This document shows, piece after piece, positions 1-10,346 of a DNA stretch of 64,000 nt. This stretch comes from Paenibacillus hexagrammi (lineage in GTDB: Bacteria > Bacillota > Bacilli > Paenibacillales > NBRC-103111). Position numbers and translations under genes: made by a program. The notes beneath the pieces are model-generated. The model made no database searches and was not told the DNA's origin. It saw only the letters and a program-made list of their open reading frames with translations. The DNA lies in NCBI RefSeq assembly GCF_021513275.1, contig NZ_CP090978.1:3596001-3660000 (forward strand), written 5' to 3'. The first letter of the stretch is position 1; the number at the start of each line of letters is the position of its first letter.

Positions 1-1323
1 AATCTTGTCATTGCTATCTGCCCAGCCCGGCGCGTTCCAGCGCAGAATACTTACCTTAAGATTCGGATTTACCTTCTTTGCGTCGGCAGCTAGCTGGAAA
101 CCGGGATGACGGGCAACGTTAGCCTCTTCATCAGCTGTACGCATTGTAGCTGGATCAGGACCGGTGGAGTTGTTGCGGTCATTCCCCATTTCGATTTTCA
201 CATGTGTCATAATCGGATGTTCGCCGCCGAACAGAATCTGCAGCATTTGGGCATACGCTTCAGGATGCTCGGATTTGTAATCCATCAGCAGTGCGCTGGT
301 GCTGTTGCCGCTAAGCACGCCAAAACCTTTGAATGTGAGACCGTTGACGTTATCGGCTTTGATATTGTTGCCGTCAAGAGAAACTCTGACCGTAGAGGAA
401 GCAGCTGCTCTTGCGTCATCAATCGTTTTTTTAATGCCGCCCTTGGCAATGGCGTACCAGCTTAGGATCGGTTTCTCGCCGGATACGTAAGCGTAAGTTA
501 AGGTCATAGGACTACTTGTGTCTATGTCTGAGGGGATGGTAAATTCACTGGAGTTTAGCTGAGATGTGCTTGTGTTGAATGAATCTAGCGAAATCGTCTT
601 CTTGGCACCAGTCGTATCCTGATACTCGATTCTAGGCCCTATTTGACGGCTGCGATTGCCGTACCAGTCATAGAAACCGCTGCTCAGCGTATACGTGCCC
701 GCTTCAAGCGCTTTCAGTTGATACACGATGTCGTTGGTGGCGGATCGAAGTCCGACAACCCAGATCGACGGATCGGTCGCTGGATTAGTAAGCCCTCCGT
801 TTTGGGAGTTTTTCACCTTTTGGACGGAATCATCAAAGCCCCATGTAGTCGTCCCACTGACATACTTCTGATCGGGCGCTTGATTAAGCAAACTCGGACC
901 ATCTAACGCTTTGACCGCTTCATATAACGGTGAGGCTGATGATGGATTGCCGTAGGAATCACCGGCCCTGCCGCTGTCCACAAAGTAAACTAAGGGATTG
1001 CTTGCAGGAGGAATGACTTCTACGTTGGCCATGACGGTTTGGCCGCCTGCCGTGCCCGTGACTGTTACCGTGTCATATGGAACTGCAAAAGCGTCATCAC
1101 TGATTTGCCACGTAACCGGTGTGCTCTGACCGCTGATTTCAATGCTGTCCGGAAGTGTAGTTCCCTCAGCTGAATTCGCCCCCATGTAAGCGGAAGCGTA
1201 AAGGGGATCGAGCTCGGCTGCTGATACAGTGGCCATACCGAATGCCGGAACCAATTCCAGCACGAGCATGGCGGACATTGCGATCGAACACATCTTATTT
1301 CTGACGTTTAGTTTGATGCCCAT
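1..1323 (-). CDS. Secreted GH59 (galactosylceramidase-like) glycoside hydrolase, 3' end outside window
   Basis: The frame is open from 1323 to the left edge (441 codons, no stop). The chosen ATG lies 6 nt after AAGGAGG; the ATG four bases earlier runs into a stop after about ten codons. Residues 1-35 form a Sec signal peptide. About residues 45-100 look like a bacterial Ig-like domain, followed by a beta-rich region. From about residue 330 the sequence reads FKGFGVLSGN, then KIEMGNDRNNSTGPDP and RWNAPGW. I recognise this as the start of a GH59-like TIM barrel, a family of beta-galactosidases acting on galactosyl conjugates. The catalytic Glu residues would lie beyond the window. Upstream are a cre-like site and a palindrome shared with two other secreted enzymes. 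GH30-like alternatives cannot be excluded from this part alone. Confidence 0.65.
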   Translation of the reverse strand, partial: MGIKLNVRNKMCSIAMSAMLVLELVPAFGMATVSAAELDPLYASAYMGANSAEGTTLPDSIEISGQSTPVTWQISDDAFAVPYDTVTVTGTAGGQTVMANVEVIPPASNPLVYFVDSGRAGDSYGNPSSASPLYEAVKALDGPSLLNQAPDQKYVSGTTTWGFDDSVQKVKNSQNGGLTNPATDPSIWVVGLRSATNDIVYQLKALEAGTYTLSSGFYDWYGNRSRQIGPRIEYQDTTGAKKTISLDSFNTSTSQLNSSEFTIPSDIDTSSPMTLTYAYVSGEKPILSWYAIAKGGIKKTIDDARAAASSTVRVSLDGNNIKADNVNGLTFKGFGVLSGNSTSALLMDYKSEHPEAYAQMLQILFGGEHPIMTHVKIEMGNDRNNSTGPDPATMRTADEEANVARHPGFQLAADAKKVNPNLKVSILRWNAPGWADSNDKI

Positions 1324-1524
1324 TCATATCCTCCTTAGACTCCATGTTATCTTGCCGTTCCATGATAAAAACCTGCAGCTTCAGGCATTGCAGCGAATGA
1401 TCGGCATAGCTGTAAAATGAGAGTGTAGTCAGGACAAACGCCAAAATAAATGCCATACGCTACTGCAGGGCTGTTGCCTTTCCCTCCTTTGTTCAACCAA
1501 GTCGTTCAAGTCGCTTATCAAAAA

Positions 1525-1538
1525 TAAAAGCGGTTACA
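1525..1538 (-). promoter_or_regulatory. cre-like site (CcpA) upstream of GH59-like gene
   Basis: The minus strand reads TGTAACCGCTTTTA, close to the Bacillus cre consensus (TGNAANCGNWNNCA) with one mismatch near the end. It lies about 200 bp before the GH59-like start. Catabolite repression is inferred, not shown. Confidence 0.45.
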
Positions 1539-1630
1539 CCTTAAATTGTAGCGAGATATAAGCTCGTATGCATGCAATTATCTTTACTTTTCATACGTCT
1601 ATTTTTACCAATTGGCGCGAAAATTTCTAA

Positions 1631-1645
1631 ATACAATACGTATCA
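1631..1645. promoter_or_regulatory. GATACGTWWTGTATC-type palindrome, copy 1
   Basis: The minus strand reads TGATACGTATTGTAT. It shares the GATACG-T-W-W-TGTAT pattern with copies at 5199-5213 and 30103-30117, each upstream of a secreted glycosidase. It sits in AT-rich DNA about 310 bp before the GH59-like start. A binding site for a shared regulator is inferred. Confidence 0.5.
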
Positions 1646-1674
1646 AACCAATATCTGTAATTTAAAGAAAGAAT

Positions 1675-1701
1675 AGAGAGGGAGAATATTTCTCCCTCTC
1701 T
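1675..1701 (-). terminator. Rho-independent terminator of the GH43 gene 1772-5038
   Basis: An 11-bp perfect stem (GAGAGGGAGAA / TTCTCCCTCTC) with a 3-nt loop is followed on the minus strand by a T-rich stretch. A very similar hairpin ends the neighbouring paralogue at 5365-5388. Confidence 0.75.
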
Positions 1702-1771
1702 GCCTTGTTATCCTAACTCTCCATTTCCCGCTTCACACCTACATTTTCCGCGTTTTCTAAATGTACGGATG

Positions 1772-4700
1772 CTATTCACTTACAATCAATCGCGCCATCG
1801 CAGACAGATCCTCGATATCCACTATACCGTCACCATTCAGATCGGACGCCTTATAATCGTTCCAATCTGTATCATTCGATGTTTTCCCATACGCGTGTGC
1901 GATGATTGCCAGATCCCCGATGCTGATCTTATTATCGGAATTCACGTCCCCTGGGTTTCGAGTGATGACGGTTGCTGTGAACTCCTGCAGAGCGCTGCTA
2001 AGCGCTGACTTCGCTGCATCCAGCTGCTGCTGAGTTGCATTTGCATCCTCGGCAACCGCCTTCGCGCTATCGATCGCAGATTGCAGCTTCGCTTTGGAAC
2101 CGGCAGGATATTGCCCAGCTTGATTCCCCTCTACGGCAGCATCATGCTTGGACTGAGCCTCGGCGATGAGAGCAAGAATTTGGCTCGAATCCATAACTTG
2201 GACCTGTACGCTGTGGGAATCTCCGCTCAGCTCGGTCTCCGTGCCTGATCGGTCAGCTACAATGACTTTAGACAAGCTGATTGTCGTAGTCGCCACAGCA
2301 TCCGCTGCAGGTGATTTCGCTTTCCAATGTAGCTTAATCAAGTCTCCGCTGTCAGTAACTGGTTCGCCTACTTGAGCAGCAATGATCCGCACTTGTCCCG
2401 GCGTTGTCAGCGGATCACTCACAGCTAGAATCTGGAAATTGTCATTCATAGAATCCGCACCCGCAAACTCCAACAGGTCCGCATTGTAGCTAATCGTGAC
2501 ATCCTGCGCCATGGCCTCAGCTTCCTGCGGATTCAAGTGATAGGTCAGATCGAATGTCTGCCCGGCTTTTACCGTGTCCGCACCTTGCAAGAAGGCATCT
2601 GCCCCGCTTGTTGATTCCTTCACGGTAACGGAACCTGTAACTGTTATCGCTGTGGAGCTGTACAGCTCCTTATCCTCTGCCAAATAACTGGTTAATCCGT
2701 CCTTACCCACCCATTGATTGAGATTCGCGCCGATGGATTGAACCCGGCCGGTAATGGAATAAGTGCCCACTGTGTTCAGATCAACTTCGGATGTGTCCCA
2801 AGTAACGGGAAGCTGAGAACTACCGCGTTGATAGGCGAGGTTAACTGATGCTGTTTTCGGCAGAGCCGCAGCAAGGCCTTCAGATGAAGTTCCTTGCGCT
2901 ATTTCTGTATCGCCAAGATCTTGGGATATTGCAGAAGCTGCATCAGCATTCCGAATGGCATCATATTGTGCCTTTGTTAACGAGATCACTCCGCCATGCT
3001 TCGTAGAAGGAGCCATATAGAAGCCTGCGCTGTTCAGCTGCGTCCAGCCATTATCGAGGTTTGTAGTCACCATAGGACGATAACCTGTGGAAGGGATTAC
3101 ATCGACATAGAGATACCATTTGTCTTCGCTATGGCTTTTGAACACAGCCGGACCCTCAACGCTGCCGTATGCAGAACCGATTTTGGTTTGAATGGTGGAC
3201 CACACGGTTTCAGGCTTCCACCACTGCTTCGCATCGGTAGACTCCATATAGATGGCATTGCCACGGGAGTTATCCTTGGTGATGCGGTAGGTCTTCCCGT
3301 TATTTTGAATCATTGTCGTATCAATCGTGTTGCCATTAAAATCAACAAAGACACCGCCGTACTGGAAAGTGCTTTGCGTGAAATCGGTTGTTGCGCCCCA
3401 CATGACACGGCTGTAAGTCGCATTATCATGGTTCGGGTCGTCATTTGCATAAAGCTGCGAGGACCAATACATGATGAACGCACCTTTGCCTTCGCCGTAA
3501 TAATCCGGAACCCAAGTCGCTTCAGGCGCCCACATCATGCCGAGCTCAGCAACTTTGTTACCTTCTTTGTCGCGCGCTACATCGAACTGACGCATATCGC
3601 TCCAAGTGATGAGATCCTTGGACTCCCATACATTCACCTTGGTACTGTAGCTCTTCTGCCACACTCCCCAGCCCGCACCGTCACCGCCGAAAACGCGCAG
3701 ATCAGTCGCAATCATGTAGTAAGTCTTCGTCTCCGGGTTATAGGTCAAATAAGGGTCGCGCACACCTGTCGTGCCCATATTGGAAGCGAGGATCGGCTTG
3801 CCGCCGTTCAGCGGATCCCACTGCTCCGGGTTATCTCCACGTGAGACGTCCAGGTAGATTTTCTCAGCATAACCGCCGGAGTCTTCAATGAAATGAACCA
3901 TAAGATAGCCGTACGGGTCGGCTGCGGTCGGCACCGCGTTGACGGTGACATTCACGTCCTTGAACACGCTCACACCACGCGAGGTCATTGTCGCCGTCAA
4001 GGTGCCGGTAAGCGGACTTTCTCCAGCTGCTGGCTGAAGCGCCGTTGCAGTCACACCATCTTCCATAATGTGAACCGCCGGAGTCTTCGAGGTCCACTTG
4101 ACTGTTCCGTTGTAGCTCGGCAGGGTCACTGTTGAATCTGAGATCGTTACATCTTGCACGTTATTAACCGCTTCTTGCACAGCCTGCTCAATGGAGCTCT
4201 CATGGAGCTTTGCGTCAACCTCCGAGATCTGATTCACTTCATCTGCCCCCAGGGCTCGGTCATAAATACGGAAAGAAGCTACCGAACCTTGGAACAGCAC
4301 ATCGTTGTACGGCGCCCTTCCGATTGTGTTCCGCGACTGATCAGCCACCTGTGCTAGCGACATGCCGCTGTCCTGCTTCTCGCCAACTTTGACACCGTCA
4401 ACGTAGAATGAGATCATCTTCGTCTCAGCATCAATAACGGACGTAAGGCTGTACCAACGGTCCGCCTTCAGCGCCGAGGAAGATTGAGCCGTCTTTTCAC
4501 TGCCGCCGTATTTGATCGACGTGCGAGGCGCCAGTGTGTTGGTGAACCAATACGTGTTGGTCCCCGTGTTACCGATGCTCCAAAGGAAATGGTTCTTCGT
4601 GATGATGGATGCACTAGGCTTGACCTCGATGTTTACCGTAGCAGAGGTCTTACCGCTCAAAATATCGTTAGGCAGCGACACCCACGTTCCTGTCGGACTG

Positions 4701-5038
4701 CTTACCGAGGTGCCCACACCAGAAAACACAAGAGCGCTGTCTTCCCATTTGGCAGTGGATTCATTCTGTACGACTGCACTGCCGACAGCACCGGCATTCG
4801 TAGCCAGGTTTGCAATCGTCTTGCCATCCTGCGGCGTTTGAGCGAACGAATAATCAGCAATAAGTCCATTCTGAGGTGCTGATGGCGTGTCCGCCGCATA
4901 GGCTTTTCCGCCCTCGCCTACTGCAAAGACTCCTGCAATCAAGGCACTCGACAATAGTACGGAGCATACTTTGTGACCAAGGCTTTTCCTTGTTCGCGTG
5001 TACGAGAAGCCGTCACGGATCATTTGTAACTCACTCAT
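1772..5038 (-). CDS. Secreted LamG/GH43 enzyme with cohesin-like and dockerin domains
   Basis: This is a 1088-aa extracellular enzyme, probably an arabinan/xylan-side-chain-type glycosidase. The ATG follows GGAGGG by 8 nt. A long signal peptide (about 1-48) is followed by a LamG concanavalin-like domain (about 55-265), an atrophied bacterial Ig domain (280-375) and a five-blade GH43 domain (380-720). GH43 acid residues are visible: Asp in GVRDPY, Asp in IDTTMI and Glu in SVEGPA. Then come an Ig-like domain (about 730-815), a cohesin-like domain (about 825-950, AQDVTISYNADLLEF), a FIVAR-type helical region and a C-terminal dockerin. The dockerin carries two calcium loops starting GDVNSDNKIS and DLNGDGIVD. 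The N-terminal architecture matches the gene upstream (5408-9761), so the two look like tandem paralogues. The exact substrate cannot be read from the sequence. Confidence 0.85.
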   Translation of the reverse strand: MSELQMIRDGFSYTRTRKSLGHKVCSVLLSSALIAGVFAVGEGGKAYAADTPSAPQNGLIADYSFAQTPQDGKTIANLATNAGAVGSAVVQNESTAKWEDSALVFSGVGTSVSSPTGTWVSLPNDILSGKTSATVNIEVKPSASIITKNHFLWSIGNTGTNTYWFTNTLAPRTSIKYGGSEKTAQSSSALKADRWYSLTSVIDAETKMISFYVDGVKVGEKQDSGMSLAQVADQSRNTIGRAPYNDVLFQGSVASFRIYDRALGADEVNQISEVDAKLHESSIEQAVQEAVNNVQDVTISDSTVTLPSYNGTVKWTSKTPAVHIMEDGVTATALQPAAGESPLTGTLTATMTSRGVSVFKDVNVTVNAVPTAADPYGYLMVHFIEDSGGYAEKIYLDVSRGDNPEQWDPLNGGKPILASNMGTTGVRDPYLTYNPETKTYYMIATDLRVFGGDGAGWGVWQKSYSTKVNVWESKDLITWSDMRQFDVARDKEGNKVAELGMMWAPEATWVPDYYGEGKGAFIMYWSSQLYANDDPNHDNATYSRVMWGATTDFTQSTFQYGGVFVDFNGNTIDTTMIQNNGKTYRITKDNSRGNAIYMESTDAKQWWKPETVWSTIQTKIGSAYGSVEGPAVFKSHSEDKWYLYVDVIPSTGYRPMVTTNLDNGWTQLNSAGFYMAPSTKHGGVISLTKAQYDAIRNADAASAISQDLGDTEIAQGTSSEGLAAALPKTASVNLAYQRGSSQLPVTWDTSEVDLNTVGTYSITGRVQSIGANLNQWVGKDGLTSYLAEDKELYSSTAITVTGSVTVKESTSGADAFLQGADTVKAGQTFDLTYHLNPQEAEAMAQDVTISYNADLLEFAGADSMNDNFQILAVSDPLTTPGQVRIIAAQVGEPVTDSGDLIKLHWKAKSPAADAVATTTISLSKVIVADRSGTETELSGDSHSVQVQVMDSSQILALIAEAQSKHDAAVEGNQAGQYPAGSKAKLQSAIDSAKAVAEDANATQQQLDAAKSALSSALQEFTATVITRNPGDVNSDNKISIGDLAIIAHAYGKTSNDTDWNDYKASDLNGDGIVDIEDLSAMARLIVSE

Positions 5039-5131
5039 AGCAAATTCCCTCCAGGTTTCATGTTACTCTTTTTGAATTCTACTAATCCCTCATGTCTACG
5101 TTACAGAATTGCTATTTCATGGGCCTCCCCT

Positions 5132-5145
5132 CTAAAGCGCTTTCA
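5132..5145 (-). promoter_or_regulatory. cre-like site (CcpA) upstream of GH43 gene
   Basis: The minus strand reads TGAAAGCGCTTTAG, very close to the ideal cre palindrome TGAAAGCGCTTTCA. It lies about 95 bp before the ATG at 5038, downstream of the likely promoter, a typical roadblock position. Confidence 0.7.
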
Positions 5146-5198
5146 ACTGTTCCAAAACTTGTTGTTACATCGTGGTTAAATGCGATCTCTACTATAAT

Positions 5199-5213
5199 CG
5201 ATACGTAATGTAT
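5199..5213. promoter_or_regulatory. GATACGTWWTGTATC-type palindrome, copy 2
   Basis: The sequence is GATACGTAATGTATC, with perfect 5-bp arms around a 5-bp centre. On the minus strand it lies directly upstream of a TATAGT -10-like hexamer, so a bound protein would cover the promoter of the 1772-5038 gene. Confidence 0.55.
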
Positions 5214-5364
5214 CCATGTAGATTCACTTTACTCCTCAGGATTGATGACCTCAATAGAAAAAATTTCGCTGAAACTTGAAATATTTACGATCTTAGGGAT
5301 TGGAAGTATTCGACTAAAGAAAACCTATGAAGAGCAGGATATAAGGGGGATCTCACGATAAACA

Positions 5365-5388
5365 GAGGGAGAATCGCTTCTCCCCCTC
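5365..5388 (-). terminator. Rho-independent terminator of the double-GH43 gene
   Basis: A 9-bp stem GAGGGAGAA / TTCTCCC(CC)TC with a 4-nt loop lies just after the stop of the 5408-9761 gene. On the minus strand it is followed by GTTTATC. It closely resembles the terminator at 1675-1701. Confidence 0.65.
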
Positions 5389-5407
5389 ATTCGTTCTACG
5401 ATATGAT

Positions 5408-8400
5408 TTAATCCTGCAGAATCAATCTAGCCACAGCCGAAATGTCAGCAATATCGATGATTCCGTCATTGTTCATGTCCGCCTTCTTGTAGATTTCGTT
5501 CCAATTTGTATCAGAAGAGGTCTTCCCATAGTAAGTAGCTACAAGCGCCAAGTCGCCGATGGAGAATCTCTGATCGTCATTCAAATCTCCAGGTGTTTGC
5601 TGTACGACTGTAACCTCTACATTGTAGCTGCTTCCCTCCACATTCGACTCCGTACCGCTGGCATCAGCTGTCATGACGTTATTCAGAGCCAATGTGCTTG
5701 TATAAGCTGTGTTCGTACTCTTCGCTTTCCAAGTCAGCTTGAACTGATCGCCTGAAGTATCCTGCTGGGAACCGATCTTAGCCGCAATGATTCTAACTTT
5801 CCCGCTCACTTCCGTGGACGTGGCAAGAATGCGCCAATCCTCACTCAGCTCGCTTGCTGAAACAAACTCAAGCTGCTGCGGATCATAGGAGACCGTCACA
5901 TCCTGCGCATACACATTATTGCTCACACTGCTCAGTCCATATGTGACTTCAAACGATTGTCCGTTCATGACACTGGATGGCCCTTGTAAGGATGCCTTAG
6001 GTGTAGCTGGTACCCCAGGAATAGATACCGGAGCGATACCTTCAACGGTGACGGTTACCGGTTTAATTGTTCCATCCGCATTAAATTCCATCTTATCGAT
6101 GGTTGTTTCCCGATGAGTTCCGTCCCCGCCTGGGATCGCGAATCGGTGATAGACCATGTAATAATCGTCCGTGCCTGGCACTTTGACAACAGAATGATGA
6201 CCTGTGCCTTTGATACCTAAGGAAAGATCCTTTTGAAGCACAATGGATTGTTTCGTGAAAGGTCCCCATGGAGAATCGCCGATCGCATAATCAACCCGAT
6301 AGTTCTCATCCCGCGTATCGTTCTCGGACCACATAAAGTAATACTTGCCGTTACGCTTGAAGACAAAAGATCCTTCGTTATACCCTGATGGCGTAATATC
6401 TTTGACTCCGCTGAGCGAAAGCATATCCTCGCTTAACTTGCCTACGTAAGCATGGCCGTTACCAAAATAAAGATAAGATTGCCCGTCGTCATCCGTGAAT
6501 ACAGCCGGATCAATCATTTGACCGCTTCCGTATTGTCCTGTTGCGATCATTGGCTTACCCAGCGCATCAACGAATGGTCCTGTCGGTGAGTCGGAAACCG
6601 CCACACCAATTTGGGCATCCGCGCAGAAGTAGAAGTAATACTTGCCGTTCTTCTCTTCAATCGTTGGAGCCCAAGCACGGCCTGTCGCCCATGTGGTATC
6701 CTTCGGAACATCGAAGATGACACCATGATCGGTCCAATGAACCAAATCATCGGAGGAGAAAACCTTGAACTGCGTTCCTGACCAACCGGCAAAACCGTCG
6801 GTAGTCGGATAAATATAGAACTTATTGCCGAATACGACCACGTTCGGATCCGCATACAGTCCAGGAAGAATTGGCGTATTGAGCTGATGCGCAGTTACAG
6901 TCCACGTTTGAACTTTATTATCTTGACCTGTGACGGTGTACGTGACCGGATTAGAAAAGTCTTGCGCCGACCCGGAGGCCGGACTGATGGTCGCCCCGTC
7001 TGACAGTGTAAATGTAGGAGCAAGCTGCTTCATATCGCTGCCTGACTGTACCACCATGGTAATCTTGTGACTCGTGTGATCGATCACAGCGTCCGTTTTT
7101 AACGCATCAAGCTCTACTTTATCGATCGAAGCTGTATCTCCCGATATTTCCGAAGGGGACAGCGCACGGTTATACACCTTCACATTATCGAAATACCCTT
7201 TGAAATAAGCATCTCCCGAATAGAAGGATTTGCCTAGATAAGCAAGCAGATTCGCACCTAAATCCGACATGGAAATGCTGAGATTATTGTTTTGAGCAAA
7301 TAAGACACCGTCTTTATAAATCGCCATACTCGTAGGGGTCATGACAAGCTTCAGGTTCATCCACTTGCTTTTGATCGATGAAGTAGAGGCTTTTGCTTCC
7401 TGCTCCGTTGTCCAGCTCCCAGTCGTAATGGCATTACGAATTTCGGTGTCTCTTGTGCGCAGGAACATATACTTCTGATCATTTTGACCGATGGCTAGGG
7501 TAAAGAAATTGCCGGAAACGGTCTCCGCTTTAACATCCATGGAGATGGTCACGGTATTTCTCCCCTCGAAAAAGCCTTCAGGGAAGGCAGCAAACGTGCC
7601 GCTCGTTCCGTCCAAATAAAGCACTTTCGAATTCTTTTCCGCATCGGTTACGTAGGCTGCATTTCCGTTCAATGCTCCTGTATGATGATTGCCCGTAGCA
7701 TCCAGGATGCTGCCGTCCGTACTGTTCTCTTCAAAGTTGTACTCTAGAATCGGACTTTGGCTCGCATCTTCATCAGGTACTTGTACCTGGCGATTCCATT
7801 TGGCCATAATGGCGTCATATTCCGCCTGAGTTACATTCAGAATCGTACCGTGCCGCTTCAGATTGCTACCAAGACTGTACTCGCTTGTCGTTAGCTTTCT
7901 AAAGTTCCCGCTGGAGAGATCCGATGTCAGTAACGGCAGGTACCCTTTCCCTGTTGCATACTGATCGACCATAAGATTCCATTCATTCCGGTCGTTAAAC
8001 TTATATACCAGAGGTCCTTCCACATCGCTTCCTGTTAGCCCAATTGGCTGCAGGTCACCGATTTTGTTCCACGTGCCAAGCACTTGATCGCTTTGTTCGA
8101 TGGTAATTTGGCCGTCACCTGACATCCGGTAATAATGGCCGTCCGCTTTAATCATCGTCGTATCAATAATGCCCTGCGTTCCCGGTCTGTCGATATACAA
8201 TTTCGTATCTGTAAATGTGTAGAAATCTCGTGTCTTCGCGTAGTAAATGTTCGGCGGCTGCCATGCCCGTTCTCCTGCAGGCTGGATGCCCAATATACGA
8301 CGTATTCGCCGGTTTTCTCATCATAGGTGGCTTCCGGTGCCCACGCATATCCCGCGTTAGGAAGTGCGACCTGCACCATCCGTGGCTGCGACCAGTTCAC

Positions 8401-9761
8401 CAGATCGTCCGATTCCCATATGATGAGCGATTTGCTTCCGTTCTGCTGAGCATCCCCCAGCCTTTGCCGCTGGCAATTCTCAAATCCGTCGCGATAATGT
8501 AGAACTTGTCGCCCTCAGCGGAGCGCATAATGAACGGATCGCGAACCCCCTTTTCCCCAAGATCTGAGGTTAGCACCGGATTGCCGTCATTCAAATCCGT
8601 CCAATGCAAGCCATCTTCACTTCCTGCAAAATAAATCTGCTCTCCAGTCGCGCTTTCACCCGTAAAGTGGGTGAACAAATACTTCTGAAGATCCGGTTTC
8701 GCAGACTTGGCTTTCACGGTTAGGGTTATATCCTTGGTTGCACTAGCACTGCCGGATGTGAGGGTCGCCGTTAATTTCACCTGCGTATCGGCATCTTGTC
8801 TAGTTACAACACCAGGAGGCATGTTATCGTAATTGTCATTTGTGATTTCATTCAGGTTTACGACATCAGGACGATCCGTTGCCCAAGTAATTTGGGCTCC
8901 TTTGTAGCCAGTGGAAGGCAGCGTAATGTTTCCGCGAATATCGCTAGCATTCGGTATTTCCAGTTGCTGCTTCGCTTCTTCAACAAGAAGTTCGTCAGGC
9001 AATGCTTCGTTTTGCTTCACTTCCTCGGCCGATAAGGTGTAGTTATACACTTTGAAATCAGCTAATTTACCTACAAAAGCCGCGTCCGGCGTGTACAGCG
9101 ATTTTCCAAGGTAGCCGATCTCGTTGGCAGCCGAGTCCGTACCCGCCGCCAAAATATCCATGACCGAATACGTATGAGCGATATTGCCAACCAGTTCCCC
9201 ATTGAGATACAACGTAATGTTCCCCGGCTCAAAGGCTGCGGTAAACGTGTTATACTCACCTGACTTTAGGGTCGCATTTTGAAACAGCAGCTCCGTCGTT
9301 GCATCCTTAATGCCGAATCTAACCGATCCATTACCCTGCATAGGATTCAAAAATACGTAGTTGTTCACATTGGGCCAAGTGCCGGACTTGGTACCCAGTG
9401 TGTAAAGCCACTGTGCAGCTTTGGTACTGGTAGTAAACTTGGTTTCGATCGTAAAGGACTCACTGTTGATAAGCCCTTTGGGCAGCTTGACATACTTGGA
9501 CTTGTCTCCTGTAAAGTTTAAGACGGTCGCTCCTTGGTCCTTGACAAAGTCGCTATCTTGAAAACCGACATATTCGGCATCAAGCCCATTACCGCTTACG
9601 TCTGTCAGTTTACTTCCTGCCTTTGACATATCATAATGAGCGATTAACCCGTTTGCCGCATTCGTTGTTTCGTCAGCTAGAATGATCTGTGCGGGAAGCA
9701 GCAAAAAAAGCATCAATGCCGATAACAGTACTGAAAATCCTTTTCGAACACGAGTATTCAT
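5408..9761 (-). pseudogene. Secreted double-GH43 enzyme with LamG, cohesin-like and dockerin domains, two frameshifts
   Basis: The coding sequence reads as one protein of about 1450 aa if two -1 frameshifts are corrected. One is in a G5 run at 8454-8458 (GGC TGG GGG GAT needs G6); the other is near 8255. The order is signal peptide, LamG (about 38-255), Ig-like (262-355) and a first GH43 (about 360-670, GVRDPFIM, DTTMI, SDVEGP). Then come a second LamG (about 672-880), a DUF5018-like Ig region, a second GH43 (about 965-1250, YADPNVVV, MIDPAVF, YNEGSFVF), a cohesin-like domain (AQDVTVSYDPQQLEF) and a terminal dockerin (GDLNDDQRFS, DMNNDGIIDI). The ATG at 9761 follows GGAGG. The remaining sequence is intact and all catalytic residues are present, so sequencing error is as likely as real inactivation. 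Confidence 0.8.
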
Positions 9762-9787
9762 AGTTCCCTCCTGTACTTCTTCATCAT

Positions 9788-9801
9788 TGAATGCGCTTGC
9801 A
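9788..9801 (-). promoter_or_regulatory. cre site (CcpA) just upstream of the double-GH43 gene
   Basis: The minus strand reads TGCAAGCGCATTCA, which fits TGNAANCGNWNNCA at every fixed position. It ends 27 bp before the ATG at 9761. No GATACG palindrome was found upstream of this gene. Confidence 0.65.
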
Positions 9802-9953
9802 ATAGATGCGAGATCTTCCTTCTGCCATCTCCGTTAATTGTAAATTCCTTCCTCCTCCCCTTAAACCTAGCCTCATTGTATGTTCCAGATGCTGCCTTTA
9901 AAATAGAATATCTTTCCATGAAACTAGAAATTCTTATGAAGTGACGGCAGCTA

Positions 9954-10082
9954 TTATCGGCCTCTTCTATCATTTCGTTTGAACGAAGCGTGATACTCCT
10001 CATCTTCGTCCTCATCATCAATATCTAACCCGTCAGCGACAATGGTATCATTGGAAATATCCTCCAAATCATCAACCTCCAT
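9954..10082 (-). CDS. Small acidic protein, 42 aa, unknown
   Basis: The ATG at 10082 lies 6 nt after a perfect AAGGAGG. The product is very acidic in its first 30 residues (MEVDDLEDIS at the start, a DIDDEDEDEE run in the middle) and basic at the end (KRNDRRGR). There is no signal peptide or membrane segment. It sits between the terminator of the transporter/two-component operon and the double-GH43 gene, in the same direction. The strong ribosome-binding site supports real translation. I do not recognise a family. Confidence 0.5.
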   Translation of the reverse strand: MEVDDLEDISNDTIVADGLDIDDEDEDEEYHASFKRNDRRGR

Positions 10083-10245
10083 GTTATCCCTCCTTTGAAA
10101 GCTCAAATTAAGTGCCCTGCTCTTCTTCATGAATTGGCTAAGAGATTCGCTGAAAAATAACGAATTCCTTTCTGCCGACATATGTTCTAACGTAGAGGCA
10201 TTGTTCGACAATGTTAGCGAGTGAGAAGCTAGAGATGCAAATCTA

Positions 10246-10282
10246 AAAGGGAAGGGGTAGCCCTGGGCATCCCCTTCCCTTT
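10246..10282 (-). terminator. Terminator of the transporter/two-component operon
   Basis: A perfect 12-bp stem (AAAGGGAAGGGG / CCCCTTCCCTTT) with a 13-nt loop is followed on the minus strand by TTTTAGATTT. It lies about 65 bp after the response-regulator stop codon. Confidence 0.8.
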
Positions 10283-10286
10283 GTCC

Positions 10287-10341
10287 GTTGATCAAGCAAT
10301 GCTCATTACGAGCTTCAGCAGCTTTTCCGATCGCTGTTGAC
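10287..10341. repeat. Dispersed repeat of about 55 bp, copy A
   Basis: The core CATTACGAGCTTCAG and the following AGCTTTTC-CGAT-GCTGTTGAC recur at 41656-41712 with a 2-nt indel and a few substitutions. On the plus strand both copies can be read as a peptide containing ITSFSSFS, so this may be a relic of a coding sequence. It lies between the terminator and the response-regulator stop. Confidence 0.5.
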
Positions 10342-10346
10342 CCCCG

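Noticed and set aside
2996..3844. A 282-codon plus-strand open frame
   Set aside because: It is antisense to the GH43 domain of the 1772-5038 gene, has no ribosome-binding site and its product resembles no protein; the minus strand has all catalytic motifs.
8152..8400. A separate short gene between the two halves of the double-GH43 gene
   Set aside because: Its sequence (LPNAGYAWAPEATYDEKTGE) is the missing middle of the first GH43 domain in a third frame, so it belongs to the split gene.
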